From Hyphomonas sp. UBA5111 (GTDB lineage: Bacteria; Pseudomonadota; Alphaproteobacteria; Caulobacterales; Hyphomonadaceae): a stretch of DNA of 12,551 nucleotides. The first letter of the stretch is position 1; the number at the start of each line of letters is the position of its first letter. Location: assembly GCA_002414505.1 (NCBI GenBank), contig DHZF01000006.1, forward strand, positions 21,795 to 34,345. The letters run 5' to 3'. Positions 1 to 6,773 of this stretch are shown here, one piece after another. Under the pieces are notes generated by a model. That model worked only from the letters and a program-made list of their open reading frames with translations. It searched no databases and had not been told where the DNA came from. Made by a program: the position numbers and the translations under genes.

Positions 1-99
1 CTGCCGCCTGATTTCAAGGAAAGCGTGTTCTCGCTCAACAAGCTTGGAGAAAACCAGGCCGAGGCGCAGGCGATCTATGACCGCGCAGGATGGAACTGA
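1..99 (+). CDS. Iron ABC transporter substrate-binding protein, C-terminal end (partial)
   Basis: Only the last 32 codons and a TGA stop are in the window; the reading frame is open to the left edge. The visible end, LGENQAEAQAIYDRAGWN, resembles the C-terminus of periplasmic Fe(III)-binding proteins of the FbpA/AfuA/IdiA type, which often finish with a similar YDRxGW stretch. The next two genes are the matching permease and ATPase on the same strand, with the permease start 6 bases after this stop, so this is very probably the binding protein of one importer operon. The domains that would show the ligand lie outside the window. A binding protein for another substrate carried by this permease class, such as thiamine, is not excluded. 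Confidence 0.75.
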   Translation: MPPDFKESVFSLNKLGENQAEAQAIYDRAGWN

Positions 100-105
100 C
101 CCCGC

Positions 106-1719
106 TTGAGCGCCTACACCGCCATACGCAGCTTTCGGTTCAGAAGCATTGACGGGCCCGCCTTATTGGCGGGCTTGATCATTGCTGTGCCGGTTGTCGT
201 CACGCTACTGGCAGGGGTCCTGAATGGCGGCGGCGAGGCGTGGAGCCACATCCGCGACACGCTGCTGACGGGCTACACGACCGGCACGCTCGGCACGCTG
301 GCATTAACCGCCCTCATGACCCTGGCGGTTGCGGTGCCGGCGGCGTGGCTGGTGACGATGTACCAGTTTCCGGGACGGGGCCTGTTCGAATGGCTGCTGA
401 TCCTGCCGCTCGCCGCGCCGGGCTATGTGCTGGCCTATGCCTATGCCGATTTGATGGGCCTGATGGGGCCGTTCCAGGTGGCAATCCGCGAGACGACCGG
501 CTGGACGGCGCGCGACTATTGGTTCCCGGACATGCGCAGCCTGCCGGGGCTCGCCTTCGTGCTGACCTGCGCGCTTTACCCCTATGTCTACCTGACGGCG
601 CGGGCGGCATTTGTCTCGCAATCGGTCTGCGCGCTGGAAGCGGCCCGCAGCCTGGGGGCGAGCAGTGCGCGCCGGTTCTGGCAGGTGGCATTGCCCGCAG
701 CCCGTCCGGCGATTGCGGCAGGGCTCGCGCTGACCTTGATGGAAGCGGCCGCAGACTATGGCGCCGCCGAATATCTCGGCGTGCCGACCCTGACCTTCGG
801 CATCGTGCGCGCCTGGCAGAGTTTCGGGGAACCGGCGGCTGCGGCGCGGCTCGCTCTGGTTCTGGTCGTGATCGTGATCGCGCTGATCCTGACAGAGCGG
901 CATACGCGGGGACGCGCCGGCAGCCAGCAAAGCTCGACCCGTTGGCGCAACGTATCCCGCACGCGCTTGCCGCGCTGGGCCGGGCTGGGGGCGATGGCGG
1001 CGTGCGCGCTCCTGTTCCTCGCAACCTTTGTCCTGCCCATGTCGCGTCTCATCTGGCTGGTCATGGAATCGCAGGGCCAGATTGCGCCGATTGGCCGGGC
1101 GCTGGTCAACACGCTGATCCTTGCCGGTTCGGGCGCAGCGCTGGCCTTCGTGCTGGCCATGGTGATCGCGCTGACGGCCCGGCAGAGCGGACTGATCGCG
1201 GGCTTTGCGCGGCTGATGGCCTCGACCGGCTACGCCATTCCGGGCGCCGTTCTCGCGCTCGGCGCGCTGCTGGTGATGGGTTATCTCGGCATCACGCTGA
1301 CCGGGGCGGGGGCAATCATCGCACTCGCCTGGGTCTATGCCAGCCGGTTCACGACCTCCGGCGCGGAGCCGATGGTCGCGGCGCTTGGCCGGGCGCCCGC
1401 TTCGATGGGCTATGCCGCCGAGAGCCTTGGCGCCTCGCCGCTGCGCCGCGCGGTTTCCGTTGACCTGCCGGTCGCGCTATCAGGCGCCATGGCTGGTGCA
1501 TTGATCCTGTTTGTTGAATCCCTGAAGGAATTGCCCGCAACCCTGATGTTGCGGCCGTTCAATTGGGACACGCTGTCGGTGCGGGCGAATGCCTATGCCA
1601 CGGATGAGCGTCTGGCGGCGGCGGCCTTGCCGTCCCTGCTGATCACGCTGGCGGGCCTGTTGCCCGTGATCCTGCTATCGTGGCGGCTCAGCCATTCGCG
1701 TCCGGGGGACACCCAATGA
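106..1719 (+). CDS. fbpB: Iron(III) ABC transporter permease, fused two-domain FbpB type
   Basis: This 537-residue inner-membrane protein would form the channel of an Fe(III) importer. Many hydrophobic segments run along its length, and there are two binding-protein-dependent permease domains in tandem. Each carries an EAA loop, where the ATPase docks: EAARSLGASSARRFWQVALP at about residues 178-197 and AESLGASPLRRAVSVDLP at about 438-455. Two permease halves in one chain of roughly 500-550 residues is characteristic of FbpB/SfuB/HitB; ThiP has the same layout. The start is a TTG 6 bases after the stop of the binding-protein gene. No ATG nearby would keep the first membrane segment, and no strong ribosome site is visible, so translation is probably coupled to the gene before. 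The stop overlaps the ATPase start (ATGA). Family assignment is secure; iron as substrate is inferred from the neighbours. Confidence 0.88.
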   Translation: MSAYTAIRSFRFRSIDGPALLAGLIIAVPVVVTLLAGVLNGGGEAWSHIRDTLLTGYTTGTLGTLALTALMTLAVAVPAAWLVTMYQFPGRGLFEWLLILPLAAPGYVLAYAYADLMGLMGPFQVAIRETTGWTARDYWFPDMRSLPGLAFVLTCALYPYVYLTARAAFVSQSVCALEAARSLGASSARRFWQVALPAARPAIAAGLALTLMEAAADYGAAEYLGVPTLTFGIVRAWQSFGEPAAAARLALVLVVIVIALILTERHTRGRAGSQQSSTRWRNVSRTRLPRWAGLGAMAACALLFLATFVLPMSRLIWLVMESQGQIAPIGRALVNTLILAGSGAALAFVLAMVIALTARQSGLIAGFARLMASTGYAIPGAVLALGALLVMGYLGITLTGAGAIIALAWVYASRFTTSGAEPMVAALGRAPASMGYAAESLGASPLRRAVSVDLPVALSGAMAGALILFVESLKELPATLMLRPFNWDTLSVRANAYATDERLAAAALPSLLITLAGLLPVILLSWRLSHSRPGDTQ

Positions 1720-2726
1720 GCGCGCATCTGATCGCCACAAATGTGACCCGCCGCTACGGCCCCACCGCCGTGGTGGAAGGGGTCAGCCTCGATCTTGAGC
1801 CGGGAGACATCACGGCCCTGCTCGGCGGGTCGGGCGCGGGCAAGTCGACCTTGCTGCGCCTGTTTGCCGGCCTGGAGCCGCTGGACGAGGGCGAGATCCG
1901 CCTGGGAGACCAATTGCTTTCGAGGCCGGGCAAGACGGTGCCCGCCGAAAAGCGCCGGATCGGCCTGATCTTCCAGGATTTCGCGCTGTTCCCACATCTG
2001 ACTGCGGCGCAGAATGTTGCCTTCGGCCTGAAATCACGGGGCAAGGAAGCAGCGCGCACGATTGCCGCGGAATGGCTTGAGCGGCTGGGCCTGACGGGCC
2101 GGGCCGACGCCTTCCCGCATGAACTCTCCGGCGGAGAGCAGCAGCGCGTCGCGATTGCCCGCGCACTCGCGCCGGAACCGGCGGCGATCCTGATGGACGA
2201 ACCGTTCTCCGGCCTCGATCCGGCGCTGCGGGGCAGTGTGCGCGATACGGCGCTGGCGGCGATCCGGGAGGCGGGCATTCCGGCGCTCCTGGTGACGCAT
2301 GACCCGACCGAAGCGCTCGAAAGCGCCGACTGTATCGCCATCCTGCAGGGCGGCTGCCTGCTGCAGCAGGGCAAGGCCGCAGATGTCTACATGAAGCCGG
2401 AAAGTGCTGCGATTGCTGCAGCGCTCGGCCCGGTGAGCCGTATTCGCGCGGCCGATTTGCCCGAGGGGCTTGCCGGGCAGGCCGTGCCGGCTGGAGCGGA
2501 ACTGATCGTACGCCCGGAAGGTGTGGTGCAGGATGAGGGCTCGCCGGTTCGCGCCAAAGTCACCGCCAGCCAGCTGACCGGTCCGCTGTGCCGCCTGCTG
2601 CTCGATTGCCAGGGACAGGCCCTGACGGCCTTGGTGCCGCGCATTACGGCGCCGAAGACCGGGGCCGAGATCGGAATCCGCCTCGACCCGGCCCTGACAT
2701 TCATCTTCCAGTCAGCCGATTCCTGA
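1716..2726 (+). CDS. fbpC: Iron(III) ABC transporter ATP-binding protein, FbpC type
   Basis: This 336-residue cytoplasmic ATPase would power the permease before it. The motifs are in order: Walker A GGSGAGKST (residues 37-45), Q-loop near FQDFALFP (86-93), signature LSGGEQQ (137-143), Walker B ILMDEP (158-163), D-loop SGLD, and the switch histidine in LLVTHDPTEA (H195). About 100 residues follow the nucleotide-binding domain and resemble the TOBE-like regulatory extension of FbpC/PotA-type ATPases (for example LIVRPEGV, about 265-272). This makes the protein longer than ThiQ and supports the iron class. An upstream in-frame GTG at 1680 exists, but the ATG at 1716 overlaps the permease stop as ATGA and has a purine-rich GGGGGA (1704-1709) 6 bases before it, so 1716 is preferred. 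Confidence 0.88.
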   Translation: MSAHLIATNVTRRYGPTAVVEGVSLDLEPGDITALLGGSGAGKSTLLRLFAGLEPLDEGEIRLGDQLLSRPGKTVPAEKRRIGLIFQDFALFPHLTAAQNVAFGLKSRGKEAARTIAAEWLERLGLTGRADAFPHELSGGEQQRVAIARALAPEPAAILMDEPFSGLDPALRGSVRDTALAAIREAGIPALLVTHDPTEALESADCIAILQGGCLLQQGKAADVYMKPESAAIAAALGPVSRIRAADLPEGLAGQAVPAGAELIVRPEGVVQDEGSPVRAKVTASQLTGPLCRLLLDCQGQALTALVPRITAPKTGAEIGIRLDPALTFIFQSADS

Positions 2727-2741
2727 CAAATGCGTTATAGT

Positions 2742-2757
2742 GCGAGGAAACCCTCGC
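2742..2757. other. Short intergenic hairpin after the iron-transport operon
   Basis: GCGAGG (2742-2747) and CCTCGC (2752-2757) are perfect inverted repeats around a four-base loop, 15 bases after the ATPase stop. No run of T follows, so it is not a canonical intrinsic terminator. It could mark the transcript end or stabilise the 3' end of the message. The 92-base gap containing it (2727-2818) must also hold any promoter of the next gene, but I find no convincing -35/-10 pair there. Confidence 0.4.
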
Positions 2758-2818
2758 CAATCGTATAGGCGTCCCATAAAATCAGGGATGTAGATGCAAT
2801 CAACAGGAGGCGCTTTGC

Positions 2819-4201
2819 ATGGCGCGAAATTTCCTGAAACTGGCCGTAACCGCCGCGCTCGCCGCGATGATGGCGGCAAGTGCCACGGCCCAGAGCCTCA
2901 TCCGCGATGCGGAGATCGAGGAGACCTTGCGGGAATGGACAGACCCCATTCTCGACGTGGCGGGCCTGAAGCCGAATGATGTCGGCCTGTACCTGATCAA
3001 TGATCCGTCCCTGAACGCCTTCGTGGCGAACGGCCAGAACATCCATATCCATACCGGCCTGATCATCGCGGCGGATTCCTCGCTGCAGATCAAGGGCGTG
3101 ATCGGGCATGAGACCTGTCACATCGCCTGTGGCCACTCGGTCAGCCGCTCGCGCGCCGCCGGTGTCGCGATGCGCCCGGCGCTGCTCTCCATCGGTCTTG
3201 GCATTCTGGCCATGGCGGCCGGCGAAGGCGGGGCCGGCGCGGCCCTGATCGGCTCGTCGCAGCAATTTGCGGCGCTGAACTTCTTCACGCACACACGGTC
3301 GGAAGAAGCGACGGCAGATGCGGCGGCGGTCGAATACCTGACGCAACTCGGCCAGTCGCCCCGCGGCATTGTCGAATTCTTCGAGAATTTCCGCTATCAG
3401 GAAGTTCTGTCCAGTGCGCGGCGCTATCCCTATTTCCGGGCGCACCCGCTCGCCTCGGACCGGATCCGCACCGTGCGCCAGCTGGCCGAGGATTCCGGCA
3501 TGATGGACACGCCGGAAACGGACCGAGAATTGCACCAGTACCAGATGATGCGCGCCAAGCTGATCGGCTTCCTCGATACGCCGAACAAGGTGGCGCGGGA
3601 ATATCCGGCCAGTGACCAGAGCCAGCCGGCCCGCTATGCCCGCTCGATCGCGGCCATGCAGGCGTCCGATATCGATCGGGCGCTCATCGAGATTAATTCA
3701 TTGCTGGAGGAGGATCCTGAGAACCCGTATTTCTGGGAGCTCAAGGGCCAGATCCTGTTTGAAAGCGGCCGGGCCGCCGAATCGGTGGAGCCGCACGAGA
3801 AATCGCTCGAATTGAAGCCGGGCCAACCCCTGCTGCTGATCAACCTTGCCCGTTCCCTGAATGCACGGGACGAGCCGGGCGATGTCGAGGCGGCTGAAAA
3901 GGCATTGCACGACGCGCTGATCGCGGAGCCGAACAATGCATTCGCCTGGGCGCAATTGGCCATCACCTACGAGAAGCAGGGACGTCGGGCAGATGCCCAG
4001 CTGGCCACGGCCGAGTCGGCCTATGCTGTTGGCGACATTGTGCGGGCGAACCGGTTTGCGCACTTCGCCGTGCAGAGCCTGGAGCCCGGCACACCGGATT
4101 ATCGCCGCGCGGATGACATCCTCCTGGTGACGGATGCCAACAATCCGGACAATCGCGACATGTATCGCCGCCGCCCGCGTTTCTCGCTCACGGTGGAATA
4201 G
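2819..4201 (+). CDS. Periplasmic M48 family zinc metalloprotease with TPR repeats (BepA/YfgC-like)
   Basis: This 460-residue exported protein has a signal peptide (residues 1-25, hydrophobic core, cleavage suggested after SATA-Q). The M48 domain follows: zinc motif HETCH (97-101), third ligand probably E163 in SEEATAD, then the family motif HPLASDRI (209-216). The C-terminal half, from about 270 to 430, is built of helical TPR-like repeats (for example ENPYFWELKGQILFESGR, 301-318). This architecture matches BepA/YfgC, which assembles or degrades outer-membrane proteins such as LptD in E. coli. A strong AGGAGG (2805-2810) lies 8 bases before the ATG. The only two cysteines of the whole protein, C100 and C104, flank a zinc ligand in the catalytic helix, where I remember glycines in related proteins. 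The next gene is a thiol oxidoreductase. Family is secure; the BepA-like role is inferred. Confidence 0.88.
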   Translation: MARNFLKLAVTAALAAMMAASATAQSLIRDAEIEETLREWTDPILDVAGLKPNDVGLYLINDPSLNAFVANGQNIHIHTGLIIAADSSLQIKGVIGHETCHIACGHSVSRSRAAGVAMRPALLSIGLGILAMAAGEGGAGAALIGSSQQFAALNFFTHTRSEEATADAAAVEYLTQLGQSPRGIVEFFENFRYQEVLSSARRYPYFRAHPLASDRIRTVRQLAEDSGMMDTPETDRELHQYQMMRAKLIGFLDTPNKVAREYPASDQSQPARYARSIAAMQASDIDRALIEINSLLEEDPENPYFWELKGQILFESGRAAESVEPHEKSLELKPGQPLLLINLARSLNARDEPGDVEAAEKALHDALIAEPNNAFAWAQLAITYEKQGRRADAQLATAESAYAVGDIVRANRFAHFAVQSLEPGTPDYRRADDILLVTDANNPDNRDMYRRRPRFSLTVE

Positions 4202-4216
4202 CGCCCGATCAACTTT

Positions 4217-4284
4217 GTGTCAGGCCCAATGGACGCGCGCCCATCAGGCCGTATATCTGATCTGAATCGATATTGACCTGACAC
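4217..4284. other. Structured leader/intergenic inverted repeats between protease and oxidoreductase genes
   Basis: GTGTCAGG (4217-4224) is repeated inverted as CCTGACAC (4277-4284). Inside lie a hairpin of GGCC and ATGG (4223-4232) against CCAT and GGCC (4241-4250), with a CA/CA internal mismatch, and a small ATATC/GATAT pair (4253-4257, 4269-4273). The outer arm and the inner hairpin share two bases, so they compete in part. There is no T-run, so this is not an obvious intrinsic terminator. It ends just before the ribosome site of the next gene. Stem lengths are modest and chance pairing in GC-rich DNA is possible. Confidence 0.3.
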
Positions 4285-4301
4285 GACAGGAACCTTCTTG
4301 C

Positions 4302-5048
4302 ATGACTTTCAGACTGACCATGATGACGGCCGCCATGGCCGCGCTCGCCCTGACCCCCGCCTGCGCCGAGAGCAAATCGGCGCCCGCCGCCGATCGCGAA
4401 GCCATGGAGCAAGTCGTGCGGGAATACATTCTCGAGAATCCGGAAATCATCGAGGAAGCGCTGATCAAGCTGGCAGCCAAGCAGAAAGCCGATGCTTCCC
4501 AGGAAGCGCAGAAGGCCATCGCGAGCAATTTCGATGCGATTTACAATAATGAAGGCGATTATTTCATCGGCCCGGCCGATGCAGAGATCACGGTTGTCGA
4601 GTTCTTCGACTATCGTTGCGGCTGGTGCAAGCGCTCGGTCGAGTGGGTGCAGGAACTGCCGGAAGACTATGATGGCAATGTCCGGGTCGTGTTCAAGGAA
4701 CTGCCGATCTTTGGCGGCATCAGCGAAACCGCTTCGCTCGCCGCGCTGGCCGCCGGCAAGCAGGGCAAGTATCGCGAATTTCACCTCGCGCTGATGGCAA
4801 TCAAGAACAATGACGATCTGACCGAAGCCAAGCTCGACGAAGTGGCCAAGGATGTGGGCATGAATGTCCAGAAGATGCGCGCCGACATGCGCTCCATCGA
4901 CATCCAGCGCAAGCTGTCGGAGTCCAAGCAGCTCGCCCGTGCCATTGGGGTGGAGGCAACGCCAAGCTTCCTGATCGGCAATGAATTCATCGAGGGTGCG
5001 GATCGCACCCGTCTGAACGATGCGATCAAGGCAGAGATCAAGGGCTAG
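4302..5048 (+). CDS. Periplasmic DsbA-family thiol:disulfide oxidoreductase, ScsC-like
   Basis: This 248-residue exported thioredoxin-fold protein should exchange disulfides in the periplasm. An N-terminal signal peptide ends at about residue 22 (ACA-E); the cysteine within it does not sit in a proper lipobox. Residues 31-62 contain an acidic helix with YILENPEIIEEAL, the pattern of the ScsC N-terminal domain, which mediates trimerisation in Proteus ScsC. The catalytic domain has FFDYRCGWCK with the redox pair C106/C109, and the cis-proline loop EATPSF (T220-P221). No other cysteines remain in the mature protein. AGGAA (4288-4292) lies 9 bases before the ATG. The gene follows the M48 protease on the same strand after 100 bases, and ends 16 bases from the convergent apaG stop. 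Whether it acts as oxidase or isomerase cannot be read from sequence alone. Confidence 0.88.
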   Translation: MTFRLTMMTAAMAALALTPACAESKSAPAADREAMEQVVREYILENPEIIEEALIKLAAKQKADASQEAQKAIASNFDAIYNNEGDYFIGPADAEITVVEFFDYRCGWCKRSVEWVQELPEDYDGNVRVVFKELPIFGGISETASLAALAAGKQGKYREFHLALMAIKNNDDLTEAKLDEVAKDVGMNVQKMRADMRSIDIQRKLSESKQLARAIGVEATPSFLIGNEFIEGADRTRLNDAIKAEIKG

Positions 5049-5064
5049 CGAATAATCGCACAGA

Positions 5065-5481
5065 TCAGCAGGGCAGCGACGTCTCGTACGGGCTGTCCAG
5101 CGAGAACATCGGGATGGTCGCGATCAGCACGCGGCCATCATCGCCCTTGAGGTCATAGGTGCCGCCCATGATGCCGGACGGGGCCGCCAGGGGCGCGCCA
5201 GAAGTATAGCTGAAGCGTTCGCCCGGCCCGAGGGTCGGGGTCTGGCCAATCACGCCTTCGCCTTCGACTTCCTGACGCCGGCCTTCTGCGTCCACGATGC
5301 GCCAGTGACGGCGGATGATGGTCCAGGTCTGCTCGCTCTCATTCTCCACGTCGACCGTATAGGACCACATGAAGCGGGCGCGGGCCGGCTCGGATTCATC
5401 ATGCATGAATTTCGGACGCACGCGGATGCGAACACCGTCGGTGATATGTTCGTACTGTGGAGGAGGAACCCGTCTGCCCAT
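5065..5481 (-). CDS. apaG: ApaG family protein
   Basis: This 138-residue protein belongs to the ApaG family, a small fibronectin type III-like beta-sandwich named for an effect on cobalt resistance and diadenosine tetraphosphate in enterobacteria; its biochemical role is unsettled. Recognisable landmarks are the central RRHWRIVDAEG (about residues 57-67), the family-typical EGEGVIGQTPTLGPGERFSYTSG (73-95), split here as EGEGVIG and GERFSYTSG, and MGGTYDL (105-111). The ATG lies 24 bases after the metZ stop on the same strand, suggesting a metZ-apaG operon. No good ribosome site precedes it, so coupling to metZ is likely. The protein ends in a cysteine (SLPC), which I do not remember as typical of the family. 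Assignment is secure. Confidence 0.92.
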   Translation of the reverse strand: MGRRVPPPQYEHITDGVRIRVRPKFMHDESEPARARFMWSYTVDVENESEQTWTIIRRHWRIVDAEGRRQEVEGEGVIGQTPTLGPGERFSYTSGAPLAAPSGIMGGTYDLKGDDGRVLIATIPMFSLDSPYETSLPC

Positions 5482-5505
5482 TAGATGAAATTCAATCCAA
5501 TTCGT

Positions 5506-6708
5506 TCACACACTGTTAAGGGCGCGGGTCAAATCCATTACAAGATCGTCAGAATCTTCCAGCCCGACCGACATCCGGATCCAGCTGCGGTCAAGTCCCA
5601 TCGAGGCCTGCTCCTCATCGCTGAGGGCGCGGTGCGTTGTGGAGGAGGGATGACAGGCCAGGGACTTGGTGTCGCCGAGATTGTTGCAGATATCGACAAG
5701 CTCCAATGAATTCAGAAGCTTGAACGCTTCTTCCTGTCCGCCTTTCACCGAGAAGGCGATCATGGTGCCCCCGGCGCTCATCTGGCGCTTGTGGATTTCA
5801 TAGTGCGGATGGTCCTCGCGATGCGGGTAACGCACGGCGGCAATCGCCGGATGATCGGCAATTACGTCGGCGAGGCGCGCTGCATTTTTTGTCTGCTGGT
5901 CGACGCGCAGTTTAAGCGTTTCGAGCCCCTTGAGCACGACCCAGGCATTGAACGGCGAGGCGGCCGGGCCGAGATGGCGCAGCCACGGATCGTAGATTTC
6001 TTCCATCCGCGCCGAATCGCACAGGATGGCGCCGCCCATCACGCGGCCCTGACCGTCCATATGCTTGGTGGTCGAGTAGACGACCACATCGGCGCCGAGC
6101 TCCAGAGGTTTCTGGAGGATGGGGGTCGCGAACACATTGTCGACCACCAGAATCGCGCCGGCGGCCTTGCAGAGCTTGGCGACCGCCGCGATGTCGACGC
6201 CGTCGAGCAGGGGGTTGGCCGGGCTCTCGATCAGGACGAGCTGGCAGCCCTTGGCGATCTCGCGCTCCCAGGCCTCAAGGTCAGCGCCATCAACGAAGAC
6301 GGTTTCGATGCCAAATTTGGGCATCTGGTTGGCGATGATCCAGCGGCAGGAGCCGAACAGGGCCGTCGCGGCCACGACGCGGTCCCCCGCTTTCAGCGGC
6401 GCGAGGATCGCGGTCGAGATTGCGCCCATGCCGGACGCGGCCACGCGGCAGGTCTCGGCGTTTTCGATCAGGGCGAGTCGCTGCTGCAGCATCTCGCAGG
6501 TCGGGCTGCCATAGCGGGAATAGACAAAGCCCTCTTCCTCGCCGGCCATGCGGCGCATCGCCTGTTCGGCGCTGTCATAGGAGAAGCCGGACGTCAGGTA
6601 GATCGCTTCGGAAATCTCGCCATGCTCGGAGCGCATCAGGCCGCCGCGCACCGCTTTGGTCGCGGGTTTCCAGCTCTTTTTTCCGTCGCCGCCCGGTGCA
6701 TCTGCCAT
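5506..6708 (-). CDS. metZ: O-succinylhomoserine sulfhydrylase
   Basis: This 400-residue PLP enzyme of the Cys/Met metabolism family makes homocysteine from O-succinylhomoserine and sulfide, bypassing cystathionine in methionine synthesis. Visible landmarks are YSRYGSPT (residues 63-70), the glycine-rich ASGMGAIS (91-98) that grips the cofactor phosphate, VVDN with D190 for the pyridine nitrogen, and YSTTKHMDGQGR (211-222), in which K215 should form the Schiff base; the KHMDGQGR form favours MetZ over cystathionine gamma-synthase. The C-terminal SLACHPSSTTH (349-359) is the usual substrate-binding stretch. The ATG at 6708 has AAGGGA about 10 bases upstream. A role on the acetyl ester (MetY-like) is less likely. 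It is divergent from dcd across 65 bases and followed by apaG. Confidence 0.92.
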   Translation of the reverse strand: MADAPGGDGKKSWKPATKAVRGGLMRSEHGEISEAIYLTSGFSYDSAEQAMRRMAGEEEGFVYSRYGSPTCEMLQQRLALIENAETCRVAASGMGAISTAILAPLKAGDRVVAATALFGSCRWIIANQMPKFGIETVFVDGADLEAWEREIAKGCQLVLIESPANPLLDGVDIAAVAKLCKAAGAILVVDNVFATPILQKPLELGADVVVYSTTKHMDGQGRVMGGAILCDSARMEEIYDPWLRHLGPAASPFNAWVVLKGLETLKLRVDQQTKNAARLADVIADHPAIAAVRYPHREDHPHYEIHKRQMSAGGTMIAFSVKGGQEEAFKLLNSLELVDICNNLGDTKSLACHPSSTTHRALSDEEQASMGLDRSWIRMSVGLEDSDDLVMDLTRALNSV

Positions 6709-6742
6709 GACACGTTAGTCCCTTGTGTTTCCTGCAGTGCGT

Positions 6743-6770
6743 CTTATGCCTGAGAGGGCAAGGGGTGCAA
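6743..6770 (-). promoter_or_regulatory. Possible sigma-70-type promoter for metZ-apaG
   Basis: Read on the - strand, TTGCAC (6770-6765) and CATAAG (6748-6743) are spaced by 16 bases, a passable -35/-10 pair. The putative -35 lies over the ribosome-binding region of dcd on the other strand, so initiation at metZ and translation of dcd would share sequence. This 65-base divergent gap (6709-6773) must hold control elements for both genes, unless dcd is driven from inside metZ. The match is weak and based only on eye inspection. Confidence 0.25.
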
Positions 6771-6773
6771 GTG

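Noticed and set aside
2742..2757. Intrinsic terminator of the iron-transport operon
   Set aside because: The stem is short and no T-run follows on the + strand, so it is kept only as an unassigned hairpin.
2735..3535. A 266-codon open frame on the - strand across the M48 protease
   Set aside because: It is antisense to the signal peptide and zinc motif of a well-supported gene and resembles no protein I know.
4302..4370. Lipoprotein signal on the ScsC-like protein because of a cysteine at residue 21
   Set aside because: The residues before it (L-T-P-A) lack a leucine-type residue at the third place before cysteine, while ACA-E fits signal peptidase I.
5482..5505. A separate promoter or ribosome site for apaG in the metZ-apaG gap
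   Set aside because: The 24 bases are A/T-rich but hold no purine-rich ribosome site near the start and no promoter pair, so translation or transcription from metZ is the simpler reading.
5791..6753. A 320-codon open frame on the + strand across metZ
   Set aside because: It lies antisense to a metZ gene with complete catalytic motifs, has no recognisable domain, and is the kind of open mirror frame that GC-rich codon use produces.
6709..6773. SAM-II (SAM-alpha) riboswitch before metZ
   Set aside because: The leader is short and lacks the pseudoknot arms and the conserved A-rich stretch near the ribosome site that mark this riboswitch.
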